Shown: positions 50,568 through 61,944, counted from the first letter of the stretch. The stretch is 64,000 bases of DNA from Burkholderia aenigmatica (GCF_902499175.1 NZ_CABVQC010000008.1:1-64000); one strand, 5' to 3'. The notes: a model not told the origin generated them from the letters alone. Made by a program: numbers and translations.

Positions 50568-52127
50568 ATGGCACAGGCTCCTGTCTCTCACCCGCCCTTG
50601 CAGGGCGGGCAGCTCGTGATCGGGACGATCGCGGTATCGCTCGCGGTGTTCATGAACGTGCTTGACACGTCCATCGCGAACGTCGCGATCCCGACCATCT
50701 CGGGCGACCTCGGCGTGTCGTCCGACCAGGGCACATGGGTCATCACGTCGTTCGCGGTCGCGAACGCGATCTCCGTGCCGCTGACCGGCTGGCTGACCGA
50801 CCGCTTCGGGCAGGTTCGCCTGTTCCTCGCGTCGATCATCCTGTTCGTGATTTCGTCGTGGATGTGCGGGCTCTCGCCCAACCTGCCGTTCCTGCTTGGG
50901 TCGCGCGTGCTGCAAGGCGCGGTTGCGGGCCCGATGATCCCGCTGTCGCAAGCGCTCCTGCTGTCGAGCTATCCGCGCGCCAAGGCACCGATGGCGCTCG
51001 CGCTATGGGCGATGACGACGCTGATCGCGCCGGTTGCCGGCCCGATCCTCGGCGGCTGGATCTCGGACAACTACTCGTGGCCGTGGATCTTCTACGTCAA
51101 CATCCCGGTCGGCATCGCCGCCGCCGCCGCGACGTGGGCGATCTACCGCAATCGGGAATCGGCCGTGCGACGTGCGCCGATCGACGGCGTGGGCCTCGCA
51201 TTGCTGGTCATCTGGGTCGGCTCGCTGCAGATCATGCTCGACAAGGGCAAGGATCTCGACTGGTTCGAGTCGACGACCATCATCGTGCTTGCGCTGACCG
51301 CCGTTATCGCGTTCGCGTTCTTCGTCATCTGGGAACTGACCGCCGAACACCCGGTCGTCGACCTGTCGCTGTTCCGCATGCGGAACTTCACCGGTGGCAC
51401 GGTCGCACTGTCGATCGGATACGGCCTGTACTTCGGCAACCTCGTGCTGTTGCCGCTGTGGCTGCAGACGCAGATCGGCTACACCGCGACAGACGCCGGC
51501 CTCGTGATGGCGCCGGTCGGGCTGTTCGCCATCCTGCTGTCGCCACTCACCGGGAAGTATCTGCCGCGCACCGATCCGCGCTTTATCTCGACGGCGTCGT
51601 TCCTGACGTTTGCGCTGTGCTTCTGGATGCGGTCGCGCTACACGACGGGTGTCGACGAATGGTCGCTGACCCTGCCGACGCTCGTGCAGGGCATCGCGAT
51701 GGCCGGCTTCTTCATCCCGCTGGTGTCGATCACACTGTCCGGCCTGCCCGGTCACCGTATCCCCGCGGCGTCGGGCCTGTCGAACTTCGTGCGGATCATG
51801 TGCGGCGGCATCGGCACGTCGATCTTCCAGACGGCCTGGGACCATCGCAACAACTTCCATCACGCGCAACTGGTCGAGCAGACGAACGTCTACAACCCGA
51901 CGTTCAACCAGGCCGTCACGCAGATGGGCAACCTCGGTCTGACGCAGGACCAGGCGCACGGGCTGATCAACAACATGGCCACGCAGCAGGCCGCGCAGCT
52001 TGGCGTGAACGACCTGTTCTACATCTCCGCGGCGATCTTCGTGCTGCTGATCGGGTTGATCTGGATCACGAAGCCCGAGCGCTCAGGTAGCGGCGACGCA
52101 GGTGCCGCGGCATCGGCTGCACACTGA
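50568..52127 (+). CDS. emrB: EmrB-like drug efflux MFS transporter (DHA2, 14 segments)
   Basis: 519 residues, 14 predicted membrane segments. Motif D1-like LDTSIANVAIPTISGDLG, motif A GWLTDRFGQVR and motif C region GPILGGWI identify the DHA2 drug:proton antiporters. It exports hydrophobic toxicants through EmrA and the outer-membrane factor. Last gene of the operon. Confidence 0.95.
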   Translation: MAQAPVSHPPLQGGQLVIGTIAVSLAVFMNVLDTSIANVAIPTISGDLGVSSDQGTWVITSFAVANAISVPLTGWLTDRFGQVRLFLASIILFVISSWMCGLSPNLPFLLGSRVLQGAVAGPMIPLSQALLLSSYPRAKAPMALALWAMTTLIAPVAGPILGGWISDNYSWPWIFYVNIPVGIAAAAATWAIYRNRESAVRRAPIDGVGLALLVIWVGSLQIMLDKGKDLDWFESTTIIVLALTAVIAFAFFVIWELTAEHPVVDLSLFRMRNFTGGTVALSIGYGLYFGNLVLLPLWLQTQIGYTATDAGLVMAPVGLFAILLSPLTGKYLPRTDPRFISTASFLTFALCFWMRSRYTTGVDEWSLTLPTLVQGIAMAGFFIPLVSITLSGLPGHRIPAASGLSNFVRIMCGGIGTSIFQTAWDHRNNFHHAQLVEQTNVYNPTFNQAVTQMGNLGLTQDQAHGLINNMATQQAAQLGVNDLFYISAAIFVLLIGLIWITKPERSGSGDAGAAASAAH

Positions 52128-52148
52128 ACACGCAGCCAGAACGCAAAC

Positions 52149-52180
52149 AAAAAGCCCGGTCGACCTCGACCGGGCTTTTT
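52149..52180. terminator. Bidirectional terminator between emrB and truB
   Basis: AAAAAGCCCGGTCG-ACCT-CGACCGGGCTTTTT, fourteen perfect pairs with A and T runs on both sides, between convergent genes. Confidence 0.95.
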
Positions 52181-52212
52181 TATTTCGACAGGAGCGCGTT
52201 CGCTCGGCGGCG

Positions 52213-53145
52213 TCAGCCAGCCGTGACGACGAGCCGTTCGGGCGCCAGTACGCCGTTCGCCTTGCGCGCCACACCGAGCAGCCGCGTCGCGTCGTAGACA
52301 CGCACACGCTCGCCTTCTGCCGCATCGATCGGATCGAGCGCCGACAGCGGCAGACGTTGGCCGTGCAGGAACCGCTTCGCACTGGTTTCATCGAGACGAA
52401 CCAGCGGAAACGTCGACAGCAACGCGTCGACCGGCTGGAGCCACGCATCGCGCGACGCTTCGTCGGCGTCGGACAGCGCATCCAGCGTCACCGCATGCTC
52501 GAGCGTCAGCGCGCCGACGCCCGTGCGACGCAGCATCGTCAGATGCGCACCGCAACCGAGCGCCTCGCCGATGTCCTCGGCCAGCGTGCGCACGTAAGTG
52601 CCCTTGGTGCAGGTCACGCGAAACGTCACGTCGGGCAGGTCGCACGCGAGCAGGTCGAGTGCGAGGATCGTCACGTTGCGGCCCTCACGCTCGACGGTTT
52701 GACCCGCGCGCGCATATTCGTACAGCGGCTTGCCATCGCGCTTGAGCGCCGAATACATCGGCGGCACCTGCACGATATCGCCGGTGAAGCGCACGAGCGC
52801 GGCTTCTACCGCCGCACGGTCGCATTCGACGGGCCGCGTGTCGATCACCTCACCTTCCGCGTCGCCGGTGGCCGTACGCTGACCGAGACGCATCGTCGCT
52901 TCGTAGGTCTTGTCGGCTTCGAGCAAATCCTGCGAGAACTTCGTCGCCTCGCCGAAGCACAGCGGCAGCAAGCCCGAAGCCAGCGGATCGAGCGTGCCGG
53001 TGTGACCGGCTTTCTTCGCGAGCAGCAGGCGCTTCGCGCGAATCAGTGCGTCGTTGCTCGACAGGCCGATCGGCTTGTCGAGCAGGAGGACGCCGTCCAG
53101 CACGCGCCGGGGCACGCGCGGACGTTGGGGTGCTGCAGTCGTCAT
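52213..53145 (-). CDS. truB: tRNA pseudouridine-55 synthase
   Basis: 310 residues from the ATG at 53145. Family features: DGVLLLDKPIGLSSNDALIRAKRLL at the start, GHTGTLDPLASGLLP with the catalytic Asp, GDIVQVPPMYSALKRDGKPLYEYARAG and CTKGTYVRTLAEDIGEALGCGAHL. It makes pseudouridine 55 in the T loop of tRNAs. Last gene of the rimP operon, 13 bases after rbfA. Confidence 0.97.
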   Translation of the reverse strand: MTTAAPQRPRVPRRVLDGVLLLDKPIGLSSNDALIRAKRLLLAKKAGHTGTLDPLASGLLPLCFGEATKFSQDLLEADKTYEATMRLGQRTATGDAEGEVIDTRPVECDRAAVEAALVRFTGDIVQVPPMYSALKRDGKPLYEYARAGQTVEREGRNVTILALDLLACDLPDVTFRVTCTKGTYVRTLAEDIGEALGCGAHLTMLRRTGVGALTLEHAVTLDALSDADEASRDAWLQPVDALLSTFPLVRLDETSAKRFLHGQRLPLSALDPIDAAEGERVRVYDATRLLGVARKANGVLAPERLVVTAG

Positions 53146-53158
53146 AGGCCGGTCGAGC

Positions 53159-53557
53159 TCAGTCGTCCTTGGCGGCCGCGTCGGCCTCGTCATCGTCCTT
53201 CGCGCGCGTCGAGTTCGCTTCCTTGATCAGGCGCGACATTTCGACGGCCTTCTCGATCGTCTGGTCGTAGTGGAAATGCAGCGTCGGCACCGTATGAATG
53301 TGCAGGCGCTTGAACAACAGGTTGTGCAAGTGACCCGACGCATGATTCAGCGCTTCCTGCGTCTTGGCCGGATCGCCGGTCAACGCGGTGAAGTAAACCT
53401 TCGCGTGCGCGTAATCCGGCGTGAGTTCCACGCTCTGGATGGTCACGATGCCGATGCGCGGGTCCTTGACCTCGCGCATGATGAGTTCGGACAGATCGCG
53501 CTGAATCTGGTCAGCGATCTGCACGTTACGATTCGGGGAAGTACGTTTCCTGGACAT
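53159..53557 (-). CDS. rbfA: Ribosome-binding factor A
   Basis: 132 residues. [48 protein letters not shown] is the KH-type core of RbfA, with the Ala-kinked helix around [13 protein letters not shown]. It is a 30S maturation factor that helps process 16S rRNA, especially in the cold. Its operon neighbours are infB and truB. Confidence 0.96.
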   Translation of the reverse strand: MSRKRTSPNRNVQIADQIQRDLSELIMREVKDPRIGIVTIQSVELTPDYAHAKVYFTALTGDPAKTQEALNHASGHLHNLLFKRLHIHTVPTLHFHYDQTIEKAVEMSRLIKEANSTRAKDDDEADAAAKDD

Positions 53558-53615
53558 GATCGATCCGTGATCCGTTTATCAGGATAAAGCGGCGGCCAGT
53601 GTTGGCACGCCACCA

Positions 53616-53654
53616 TGAAAATGGGCGGGACAGGCTCAAGCCTGCCCCGCCCAT
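53616..53654 (-). terminator. Hairpin between infB and rbfA
   Basis: ATGGGCGGGACAGGC (53621-53635) pairs with GCCTGCCCCGCCCAT (53640-53654) with one mismatch; on the minus strand four T residues follow. It may partly terminate the operon after infB. Confidence 0.6.
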
Positions 53655-53671
53655 GAGCCGATGCGCGAGGG

Positions 53672-56605
53672 TTACAGCGTACGCGCGACTTCGGTCACTT
53701 CGAAGACTTCGAACTGGTCGCCTTCGACGATGTCGTTGAAGTTCTTCACCGACATACCGCACTCGAAGCCTTGCTTCACTTCCTTCACGTCGTCCTTGAA
53801 GCGCTTCAGCGATTCGAGTTCGCCCGTGAAGATCACGACGTTGTTGCGCAGCACGCGCACCGACGACGAGCGCTTGACGATACCGTCCGTCACCATACAG
53901 CCGGCGACTGCACCGATCTTCGGCACCTTGAAGACCTGGCGCACCTCGACCGTGCCGGTGATGACTTCGCGCTTCTCCGGCGCCAGCATGCCCGACATCG
54001 CCGCCTTCACCTCATCCACTGCGTCATAGATGATGTTGTAGTAACGGATGTCGATGCCGTTCGACTCGGCCAGCTTGCGCGCCTGTGCATCTGCACGCGT
54101 GTTGAAGCCGATGATGACCGCCTTCGATGCCGTTGCGAGGTTGACGTCGTTTTCGCTGATGCCACCCACCGCGCTGTGCACGATCTGCACGCGCACTTCG
54201 TCGGTCGACAGTTTGAGCAGCGACTGCACGAGTGCTTCCTGCGAGCCTTGCACGTCCGCCTTGATGATAAGCGGCAGGTTCTGCACTTCGCCTTCGCCCA
54301 TCTGCTCGAGCATGCTTTCCAGCTTCGCGGCCTGCTGCTTCGCAAGCTTGACGTCGCGGAACTTGCCTTGACGGAACAGTGCGATTTCACGCGCCTTGCG
54401 CTCATCCGGCAGCACGATCACTTCTTCGCCCGCACCCGGCACTTCCGACAGACCCTGGATTTCGACCGGGATCGACGGACCGGCTTCCTTCGTCGGCTTG
54501 CCGTTCTCGTCGAGCATCGCGCGCACGCGGCCGTAGGCCGTACCCGCCAGCACGACGTCGCCTCGATTCAGCGTACCGGACTGCACCAGGATCGTCGCGA
54601 CCGGGCCCTTGCCCTTGTCGAGCTTCGCTTCGATCACGATGCCCTTGGCCGGCGCCTCGACCGGTGCCTTCAGTTCCAGCACTTCGGCTTGCAGCAGCAC
54701 GTTCTCGAGCAGATCGTCGATACCCGCGCCCGTCTTCGCCGAAACCGGCACGAACGGCGAATCGCCACCGTACTCTTCCGGCACGACGCCTTCCGCGACC
54801 AGCTCCTGCTTGACGCGATCGAGATTCGCGTCCGGCTTGTCGATCTTGTTGATCGCGACGACGATCGGCACACCGCCTGCCTTCGCGTGGGCGATGGCTT
54901 CCTTCGTCTGCGGCATCACGCCGTCGTCGGCTGCCACCACCAGCACCACGATGTCGGTCGCCTTCGCGCCGCGTGCACGCATTGCCGTGAACGCTTCGTG
55001 ACCCGGCGTATCGAGGAACGTGATGACGCCACGCGGCGTGTCGACGTGATAAGCGCCGATGTGCTGCGTAATGCCGCCCGCTTCGCCAGCGGCAACCTTC
55101 GCGCGGCGGATGTGGTCGAGCAGCGAGGTCTTGCCGTGGTCGACGTGACCCATGACCGTGACGACCGGCGGACGCGGCAGTTGCTCCGCATCGGTACCCG
55201 TTTCGCCTTCGACGAGCAGCGCTTCCGGATCGTCCAGCTTCGCGGCAACCGCGCGGTGGCCCAGTTCCTCGACGATGATCATCGCCGTTTCCTGGTCCAG
55301 CACCTGGTTGATCGTGACCATCTGGCCCATCTTCATCATCACCTTGATGACTTCGGAGGCCTTGACCGACATCTTGTGCGCGAGGTCGGCAACCGACACG
55401 GTTTCCGGCACGTGCACTTCGCGGACGATCGGTTCGGTCGGCGCCTGGAACGTCGAGCTGTCCTGGTGACGGCCGCGACCCTTCGGGCCACCGCGCCAGC
55501 CGCGGTCGACGCCGCCGCTCGAATCGCCGCGCGTCTTGATGCCGCGACGCTTCGATGCGTCGTCCTGCCAGCCGCCCTTGCCTGCGCCCGGCTTCTTGTT
55601 GCGGTCGCCCGCGCCTGCCGGCGCAGTCGTAGCCGGCGCTGCAGCACCGGCCGGCTTCTTCACGGCCGGACGCGCCTGCGCACCTTCCGGCTTTGCCGGC
55701 TTGTGCAGCGTGCCCTTCGCTTCGGCCGGCTTCGGCGGCTCGACCGGCTTCGGCGGCTCGACTGCCTTGACCACGGCCTTGCGCGGCGTGTTCATCATTT
55801 CGCGAATCGCACGCGCTTCGGCTTCTGCCGCCGCACGACGCTTGCTGATCTCTTCCTGCTCGGCGCGCGCCTTGTCCGCCGCCTCGCGGGCAGCGTCTTC
55901 AGCCTTCTTCGCCGCCTCGCGCTGTGCCGCACGTTCGGCGGCTGCGCGTGCTTCGTCCTGCGCGGACTGCGCAGTCGCCGCTTCCTGTTCGGAAGCAGCA
56001 GCCTGCTGCGCGGCCGCCTGCTGCTGTGCGGCTGCCTGCTGCTGTGCCGCCGCAGCTTCAGCCGCAGCACGCTTCGCCGCCGCTTCTTCCTCGGCACGAC
56101 GGCGCTCGGCTTCAGCCGCTTCCTCGCGGGCACGGCGCTCCGCTTCCTCGCGCTCGAGGCGCTCCTGACGCTCGCGCAGTTCCTGCGCCTGCTGCTCGAG
56201 CAGCTCGGCCTCCCGGCGCGCTTCTTCTTCGCGACGCTTCAGTTCTGCATCGTCATCCGCTTCGGCGACCTGCGCCTGACCCTGTTCCGCACCCTCGCTC
56301 GCGTCGTCGCGCTTGACGAACGTACGCTTCTTGCGGACCTCGACCTGAATGGTGCGAGCCTTGCCCGTCGCGTCAGATTGCTTGATCTCCGACGTATGCT
56401 TGCGGGTCAGCGTGATCTTGCGCTTGTCGCCGTCGGTTGCGCCGTGCGACTTGCGCAAATGATCGAGCAGACGCGCCTTGTCCGTTTCGGACAGCGCATC
56501 GTCTTCACTCGCTTTCTGGACGCCCGCTGCCTGCAGCTGTTCGAGCAGCACACCAGCAGGCATTTTCAGTTCCGCGGCAAATTGGGCTACGTTGTTACTC
56601 GCCAT
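53672..56605 (-). CDS. infB: Translation initiation factor IF-2
   Basis: 977 residues. The N-terminal IF2_N fold ([23 protein letters not shown]) is followed by a long charged Ala/Glu/Arg/Gln segment (residues about 120-270), probably helical, then a Pro/Lys/Gly linker, a second IF2_N and the G domain: [32 protein letters not shown]-terminal domains bind fMet-tRNA. It brings initiator tRNA to the 30S subunit. Ninety-one bases separate it from nusA. Confidence 0.97.
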   Translation of the reverse strand: MASNNVAQFAAELKMPAGVLLEQLQAAGVQKASEDDALSETDKARLLDHLRKSHGATDGDKRKITLTRKHTSEIKQSDATGKARTIQVEVRKKRTFVKRDDASEGAEQGQAQVAEADDDAELKRREEEARREAELLEQQAQELRERQERLEREEAERRAREEAAEAERRRAEEEAAAKRAAAEAAAAQQQAAAQQQAAAQQAAASEQEAATAQSAQDEARAAAERAAQREAAKKAEDAAREAADKARAEQEEISKRRAAAEAEARAIREMMNTPRKAVVKAVEPPKPVEPPKPAEAKGTLHKPAKPEGAQARPAVKKPAGAAAPATTAPAGAGDRNKKPGAGKGGWQDDASKRRGIKTRGDSSGGVDRGWRGGPKGRGRHQDSSTFQAPTEPIVREVHVPETVSVADLAHKMSVKASEVIKVMMKMGQMVTINQVLDQETAMIIVEELGHRAVAAKLDDPEALLVEGETGTDAEQLPRPPVVTVMGHVDHGKTSLLDHIRRAKVAAGEAGGITQHIGAYHVDTPRGVITFLDTPGHEAFTAMRARGAKATDIVVLVVAADDGVMPQTKEAIAHAKAGGVPIVVAINKIDKPDANLDRVKQELVAEGVVPEEYGGDSPFVPVSAKTGAGIDDLLENVLLQAEVLELKAPVEAPAKGIVIEAKLDKGKGPVATILVQSGTLNRGDVVLAGTAYGRVRAMLDENGKPTKEAGPSIPVEIQGLSEVPGAGEEVIVLPDERKAREIALFRQGKFRDVKLAKQQAAKLESMLEQMGEGEVQNLPLIIKADVQGSQEALVQSLLKLSTDEVRVQIVHSAVGGISENDVNLATASKAVIIGFNTRADAQARKLAESNGIDIRYYNIIYDAVDEVKAAMSGMLAPEKREVITGTVEVRQVFKVPKIGAVAGCMVTDGIVKRSSSVRVLRNNVVIFTGELESLKRFKDDVKEVKQGFECGMSVKNFNDIVEGDQFEVFEVTEVARTL

Positions 56606-56696
56606 TCATTCCTCTTAGTGCAAGGACCGATTCCTTGCTGTTAGCATCGGGTCAGGCCATACGGCCGCCATCAAATCAGTGCGCCATGGTCATTTC

Positions 56697-58172
56697 TCAC
56701 TGGAACCAGTGTTCACGTGCTTTCATGATCAACGCCTTAGCGGCATCCTCTTCCATCCCGGTCATGTCGACCAGTTCATCCACAGCCAGCTCGGCGAGAT
56801 CGTCTCGCGTCTGCATGCCGTGTTCGGCCAGCTTCGCGAGCAACTCCGGCGTGATGCCGTCGAGGCTCTTGAGATCCAGCGCTGCGTTCTCGACCTTTTC
56901 TTCGTTCGCGATGGCCATCGTCAACAGCGCGTCGCGTGCGCGGTTGCGCAGTTCGTGCACGGTGTCCTCGTCGAACGCCTCGATTTCGAGCATTTCGTTG
57001 AGCGGCACGTACGCGATCTCTTCCAGGCTCGTGAAGCCTTCGTCGATCAGGATGTCGGCAACTTCTTCGTCGACGTCGAGACGCGCCATGAACAGCGCAC
57101 GCAGCCGGTCGCGCTCTTCACCCTGCTTCAGGGCGGATTCGTCCGGCGTCATGATGTTGATCTGCCAGCCGGTCAGCTCGCCTGCAAGGCGAACGTTCTG
57201 ACCGCTGCGGCCGATCGCGACAGCCAGCTCGTTCTCGTCGACGACGACGTCCATCGAGTGCTTTTCTTCATCGACGACAATCGACTGAACAGCTGCCGGC
57301 GCGAGCGCGCCGATCACGAACTGGGCGGGATCCTCCGACCATAGCACGATGTCGATGTTTTCGCCACCGAGCTCGTTGCGCACGGCCTGCACGCGGGAAC
57401 CGCGGATGCCGACGCAGGTGCCGATCGGGTCGATCCGCTTGTCGTACGCGATGACGCCGATCTTCGCGCGCACGCCCGGGTCGCGGGCAGCCGCCTTGAT
57501 CTCGAGCAGGCCCTGCTCGATTTCCGGCACTTCCATCTCGAACAGCTTCATCAGGAATTCGGGCGCCGTACGCGACAGCTCGATCTGCGGGCCGCGCGCG
57601 GTGCGGTCGACCTTCGCGATGTACGCGCGCACGCGGTCACCCACGCGCAGGTTTTCTTTCGGGATCAGCTGATCGCGGCGCAGCAGCGCCTCGACACGGC
57701 CCGATTCGACGATGAAGTTGCCCTTGTCGAGGCGCTTCACCGTACCCGTCATGATCTTTTCGCCACGCTCGAGGTAGTCGTTCAGGATCTGCTCGCGCTC
57801 GGCGTCGCGCACCTTCTGCAGGATCACCTGCTTCGCGGCCTGCGCGCCGATGCGACCGAACTCGATCGACGGAACGGGTTCCTCGACATACTCGCCGACT
57901 TCGACGTCGGGCTTCTGCTCACGTGCTTCGAACAGCAGGATCTCGCGATCCGGCTCCTGCAAGCCTGCCTCGTCGGGTACGACGAGCCAGCGACGGAAGG
58001 TTTCGTGCTCGCCGCTTTCGCGATCGATATGGACGCGGATTTCGGCGCCTTCGTCGAACAGCTTCTTGGAAGCGGACGCGAGCGCAGCCTCGAGGGCGCC
58101 CAGCACCACATCCTTGTCGACGTTTTTCTCGCGCGCCAGCGCATCCACCAGCATCAACACTTCGCGACTCAT
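56697..58172 (-). CDS. nusA: Transcription termination/antitermination factor NusA
   Basis: 491 residues: N-terminal RNA-polymerase-binding domain ([25 protein letters not shown]), S1 domain ([20 protein letters not shown]), two KH domains ([26 protein letters not shown]) and two C-terminal acidic repeats as in E. coli. It controls pausing, termination and rRNA antitermination. Its ATG shares one base with the rimP stop (TAATG), giving translational coupling. Confidence 0.97.
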   Translation of the reverse strand: MSREVLMLVDALAREKNVDKDVVLGALEAALASASKKLFDEGAEIRVHIDRESGEHETFRRWLVVPDEAGLQEPDREILLFEAREQKPDVEVGEYVEEPVPSIEFGRIGAQAAKQVILQKVRDAEREQILNDYLERGEKIMTGTVKRLDKGNFIVESGRVEALLRRDQLIPKENLRVGDRVRAYIAKVDRTARGPQIELSRTAPEFLMKLFEMEVPEIEQGLLEIKAAARDPGVRAKIGVIAYDKRIDPIGTCVGIRGSRVQAVRNELGGENIDIVLWSEDPAQFVIGALAPAAVQSIVVDEEKHSMDVVVDENELAVAIGRSGQNVRLAGELTGWQINIMTPDESALKQGEERDRLRALFMARLDVDEEVADILIDEGFTSLEEIAYVPLNEMLEIEAFDEDTVHELRNRARDALLTMAIANEEKVENAALDLKSLDGITPELLAKLAEHGMQTRDDLAELAVDELVDMTGMEEDAAKALIMKAREHWFQ

Positions 58173-58630
58173 TATTTGCGGCTCCTAAAGTCAACTTGCG
58201 GAATCAGGCGGGCTTTGTCGATATCGGCCAGCGTGAAATCCAGCATGGCCGCCTCGCCCTTCTTCCTCTCAAATTCCAAACCGATCGTTTCGCCATTCGG
58301 CGCGTGCAGAATGCCCCGGTACGTCTTGCGCCCGTCCAGCGGCTTTTTCAAAGTCACGGAAACTTCGCTGCCGGCGAAGCGCTCGAAGTCGGCCAGCTTC
58401 TTCAACGGGCGGTCGAGCCCCGGGGACGAGACTTCGAGCCGTTCGTAATCGATGTTTTCGACCGTCAAGACGTGCTGGAGCTGACGCGTGACCTTTTCGC
58501 AATCTTCGAGCGAGATGCCGGCAGGCTGATCGATGTAGATGCAAAGCATGCCGCGCCCGGTGCGCTCGAGATCCACCAGCTCGTAGCCGAGCCCGGTGAC
58601 CGTGGTTTCTATCAGTTCCGTCAGTTGCAC
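58172..58630 (-). CDS. rimP: Ribosome maturation factor RimP
   Basis: 152 residues: [22 protein letters not shown] at the start, [23 protein letters not shown] and [20 protein letters not shown], the RimP hallmark, and a C-terminal Sm-like domain. It assists 30S assembly. First gene of rimP-nusA-infB-rbfA-truB; a promoter and an early terminator lie upstream. Confidence 0.97.
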   Translation of the reverse strand: MQLTELIETTVTGLGYELVDLERTGRGMLCIYIDQPAGISLEDCEKVTRQLQHVLTVENIDYERLEVSSPGLDRPLKKLADFERFAGSEVSVTLKKPLDGRKTYRGILHAPNGETIGLEFERKKGEAAMLDFTLADIDKARLIPQVDFRSRK

Positions 58631-58732
58631 TGTGTCCTCTCAGGTGTTCGCGCCCGCCGCTCGCGATTCACCCGCGGGCGCGCGCCTTAGCCGGCGCAGG
58701 AAGCGCTACCCGAGATGCCTAACCGTTTCAGC

Positions 58733-58757
58733 AAAAAAAAATGGGCGGAACGCCCAT
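58733..58757 (-). terminator. Terminator in the rimP leader
   Basis: Seven GC-rich perfect pairs with a three-base loop followed by nine T residues on the minus strand. Confidence 0.85.
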
Positions 58758-58811
58758 CTTCTTACTGGTGGTCGCACCTGAGCCGCACATTGAATCCGTA
58801 CGCCCAGCGAC
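58733..58811 (-). ncRNA. Leader RNA with terminator upstream of rimP (attenuator or small RNA)
   Basis: On the minus strand a good promoter (58818-58846) should start RNA near 58811. The transcript runs about 55 bases and ends in ATGGGCG-TTC-CGCCCAT (complement of 58741-58757) followed by nine T residues, a strong terminator, about 100 bases before the rimP start. Genes of the essential operon can be reached only by read-through or from another promoter. Attenuator leaders have been proposed for rimP operons in gammaproteobacteria; this one is inferred from position and signals. Confidence 0.65.
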
Positions 58812-58817
58812 TTCGCG

Positions 58818-58846
58818 ATTATAGCGATTTTTGGCGCAAACGCCAA
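58818..58846 (-). promoter_or_regulatory. Promoter upstream of rimP
   Basis: Minus strand: -35 TTGGCG (complement of 58841-58846), 17-base spacer, -10 TATAAT (complement of 58818-58823). The -35 and following bases form TTGGCGTTTGCGCCAA, a perfect palindrome apart from its centre, which could also bind a regulator. Confidence 0.8.
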
Positions 58847-59085
58847 GCCAGCCGGTAAAAGCAGCGCGTTGCCTGCCTTTACGGGCCCAAAATGCGAAAT
58901 CGGGCTGCCCGATCGACCGGCGCCATCGTGGCACGCCGGTGATCGGTTATGCCGACGGCCAAGCAGCGGCACGCGACATATATATAGCCGAAAGCAATAA
59001 ACGCAATGCGTCGCACCGACAGAACCGGACGACTGCCGATCCTTCCGGTACGCCGGCGGCTTTGCACCGCCGCATGCCTGGACGC

Positions 59086-60852
59086 TTAGCGGCTGCGCGT
59101 GCGGCTGCGCTGCGGACGCTGGCCGCCGCGTGCACCACCACCGTTGCTGGCGGCGCCCTCGGCACGATTGCCGTTCGGGTTGCGGTTGCCGCCCTTACTG
59201 CCGCCGCGTTTGGGTCCCGCGCTGTCGCGCTTGGGGCCTGCGCCATACGACGCACGGTTGCCGTCGACATCGCCACGGCCACCGCCAGCGCGATTACCAT
59301 CGCGTCCACCGCCCGCACGGTTGCCGTCCCGGCCGCCGCCAGCGCGATTGCCGTAGCCCGACGGCGCGACCGGCAGGCTGCCGTAGCCGCTCAGACCCGG
59401 CAGACCCGGTCCGCCGCGGCGACCACCGCCGCGACGCGGCTGATCCAGCTGCCCGTGCGTCGTCAGCACCGGCTCGCGGCCGATGAAGCCCATCGACGTC
59501 TGCATCGGATCGGGCTGACGACGCTCGGCTTGGCCGGCACCGCCGCGCTTGCCCTTCTCCTCGGACGGCGCCTTCAGGCCGACGGTCGCCATCAGCTTGC
59601 GCACCTGCGCGTCGTCGAGCTCTTCCCAGCGACCGCGCTTCAGACCGCGCGGCAGCGGAATCGGGCCGTGGCGCGTACGGATCAGACGGCTCACCATCAG
59701 GCCGACCGCCTCGAACATACGGCGCACTTCGCGGTTGCGGCCTTCGGCCAGCGCGACGTGATACCAGTGGTTCGTGCCCTCGCCGCCACCGTCGCGGATG
59801 CGCAGGAAGTTCGCCGGGCCGTCATCGAGCTCGACGCCGTGCAGCAGCTTCTGCCGCATGCCTTCGGCCAGCTCGCCGACGACGCGCACCGCGTACTCGC
59901 GCTCGACGCTGTAGCGCGGATGCATGAAGCGGTTCGCGAGGTCACCCGAAGTCGTCAGCATCAGCAGACCTTCGGTATTGAAGTCGAGGCGGCCCACCGC
60001 GAGCCATTTCGCCGTCTTCATCGGCGGCAGGCGGTCGAACACCGACGGACGGCCTTCCGGATCTGCGTGGCTGACGATCTCGCCCGTCGGCTTGTGGTAC
60101 AGCAGCACGCGCGGCGGCTTGTTCGGCAGCTTGCGCTTGACCGGCTTGCCGTTGATCCGCACCTGGTCGGTCGGCATGATGCGCTGGCCGATGTGTGCGG
60201 GCTCGCCGTTCACCGACACGCGGCCGGCGACGATCAGCTCTTCCATTTCGCGGCGCGAGCCCATGCCCGCTTCCGCCAGCACCTTGTGAAGCTTCGGCGC
60301 ATCGTCGTCCGGCGACAGCACACGCTTGTTCGCCGGCTGGCTGCGACCGCGACGCAGCATCGGCGCACGCACGCCGCTACCGCCCGCGGAATTGTCCGCA
60401 TCGAATGCCGGCGACGTCACGTAGGCGAACAGCTCGTCCTGGGACGCATCGCCTTCCGCCTTCACCGTGCCGCTTTCAACCTTCGCCGCAGCGCCGCGAC
60501 GGCCCTGGCCACCCTGGCTGCCTTGGGCCTTGGCCGCACCTTCGCGCTTGGCAGCAGGCTTGCGAGCACCCTTGGCCGCCCCTTCCTTGCGCGGCGCACG
60601 CGCCGGCTGCTGCGCTTCGTCGGCTTCGGCCGGCTGCGCGTCAGCGCTTTCGCCGCTCTGCGGCTCGCCTTCGGCGCCCTTCGACTTGGCCGCCGCGCGA
60701 CGCCGCGCGATCAGGCTACGCGGGCCTCGCCGCAGACCGCGGCGGGGACGCTCGTCGCCACCCTCGGCCGAAGCGCCCTGCTCCGGCGCATCGTCGGCAC
60801 GCGCTGCCTGCACGGCAGGCGCGGACGATTCAATATCGTGGATATCTGTCAA
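59086..60852 (-). CDS. rluB: 23S rRNA pseudouridine synthase RluB with long basic tails
   Basis: 588 residues, about twice the E. coli enzyme. Residues 1-180 are low-complexity (Ala/Glu/Arg/Lys/Pro). Then an S4 RNA-binding domain ([20 protein letters not shown]), the catalytic domain with Asp in [14 protein letters not shown], and [18 protein letters not shown] RluB/E/F features. The last 130 residues are Gly/Arg/Asn-rich with three GNRAGGGRD repeats. It modifies U2605 of 23S rRNA (E. coli numbering). The tails probably bind RNA. It follows scpB by 60 bases. Confidence 0.94.
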   Translation of the reverse strand: MTDIHDIESSAPAVQAARADDAPEQGASAEGGDERPRRGLRRGPRSLIARRRAAAKSKGAEGEPQSGESADAQPAEADEAQQPARAPRKEGAAKGARKPAAKREGAAKAQGSQGGQGRRGAAAKVESGTVKAEGDASQDELFAYVTSPAFDADNSAGGSGVRAPMLRRGRSQPANKRVLSPDDDAPKLHKVLAEAGMGSRREMEELIVAGRVSVNGEPAHIGQRIMPTDQVRINGKPVKRKLPNKPPRVLLYHKPTGEIVSHADPEGRPSVFDRLPPMKTAKWLAVGRLDFNTEGLLMLTTSGDLANRFMHPRYSVEREYAVRVVGELAEGMRQKLLHGVELDDGPANFLRIRDGGGEGTNHWYHVALAEGRNREVRRMFEAVGLMVSRLIRTRHGPIPLPRGLKRGRWEELDDAQVRKLMATVGLKAPSEEKGKRGGAGQAERRQPDPMQTSMGFIGREPVLTTHGQLDQPRRGGGRRGGPGLPGLSGYGSLPVAPSGYGNRAGGGRDGNRAGGGRDGNRAGGGRGDVDGNRASYGAGPKRDSAGPKRGGSKGGNRNPNGNRAEGAASNGGGARGGQRPQRSRTRSR

Positions 60853-60912
60853 AACAACCTCAAAATGTCAGGTCTCGCGCCCGGCTCGGGCGCGGCAAGA
60901 AGTTGGCCGCGA

Positions 60913-61944
60913 TCAGGCGCGACGCTGTTCGGGTTCTGCTTCGTCGTCCGACAGCGCGTCGGCACCGATCGGTGCACTGGCGCTTCGTACGGCGTCGGCG
61001 AGACTGTCGGACGTATCGTCCAGCATCTCGCCGTCCGCGGGACGGGAACGGGAGGCGTCGGCCTGGCCGGCCTCGCCGGGCATGTCGCCGGCCGCTTCCG
61101 CTCCGTCTCCGGCAACCGTTTCGGCAGCCGGCTTGCGATCTTCCTCGCTCCAATCCGCGCGCAGCGGCTCGGGCTGCACACCGGCAGGCACTGCTTCGGC
61201 GCCAGCCTGTTCCAATTGTTCCGTTTGCCCGCGACCAGCATCGAGCGTATCGCGGCTCGGAATTTCCTGCGTCGACGCGACGTCCGCCGCGGGACCATCC
61301 GGCAATCCCGCCGATTGGCCGGCGGATGCCTCGTCCGCGTGCGACGTATCGCCCGCCGCATCGTCGGCAACCGGCACGCCCTCGTCGAAATCCATTGCCT
61401 GCTGAGCCAGCAGCGCAGCCTCGATGTTCGCGGCCGGCTCTTCGAGCGCAGGCAGATCATCGAGCGCCTTCAGGCCGAGGTCGTCGAGGAACTGCTTGGT
61501 CGTCGCATACAGCGCCGGGCGCCCCGGCACGTCGCGATGGCCGATCACTTCGATCCAGCCGCGATCCTCGAGTTGCTTGACCACCTGCGTATTGACCGTC
61601 ACACCGCGAATCTCTTCGATGTCGCCGCGCGTGACGGGCTGCCGGTACGCGATGATCGCGAGCGTTTCGAGCACCGCGCGCGAATATTTCGGCGGCTTCT
61701 CGGGATGCAGGCGATCCAGATAATGACGCATCGCCGGCTTGCTCTGGAAGCGCCATCCGGTTGCCAGCGCCACCAGTTCGACGCCGCGGCCGGACCAATC
61801 CTGTTTCAGATCTTCGAGCAACGTGCGGACCGTGTCAGCCGACACGCCGTCGGCAAAGAGCTTGCGCAAATCGCCGAGTTTCAGCGGTTCCTGCGCGCAG
61901 ATCAAAGCAGTCTCGAGGACGATCTTCGCCTCTTGGGTATTCAT
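60913..61944 (-). CDS. scpB: SMC-ScpAB complex subunit ScpB
   Basis: 343 residues. The conserved winged-helix pair occupies residues about 1-180: [84 protein letters not shown]. The remaining 160 residues are an acidic Ala/Asp/Glu-rich tail without known domains. With ScpA and SMC it compacts chromosomes. scpA is not in the window. Confidence 0.93.
   Translation of the reverse strand: MNTQEAKIVLETALICAQEPLKLGDLRKLFADGVSADTVRTLLEDLKQDWSGRGVELVALATGWRFQSKPAMRHYLDRLHPEKPPKYSRAVLETLAIIAYRQPVTRGDIEEIRGVTVNTQVVKQLEDRGWIEVIGHRDVPGRPALYATTKQFLDDLGLKALDDLPALEEPAANIEAALLAQQAMDFDEGVPVADDAAGDTSHADEASAGQSAGLPDGPAADVASTQEIPSRDTLDAGRGQTEQLEQAGAEAVPAGVQPEPLRADWSEEDRKPAAETVAGDGAEAAGDMPGEAGQADASRSRPADGEMLDDTSDSLADAVRSASAPIGADALSDDEAEPEQRRA

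Larger units (their letters stand above)
58631..59085. other. Intergenic region between rluB end and rimP
   Basis: 455 bases. It holds the promoter and leader RNA before rimP. The part 58850-59085 shows no gene; a minus-strand frame at 58706-58972 runs across the promoter and terminator and is not credible. Confidence 0.65.

Noticed and set aside
58706..58972. Minus-strand 88-codon gene
   Set aside because: It runs across a clear promoter and terminator and resembles no family.
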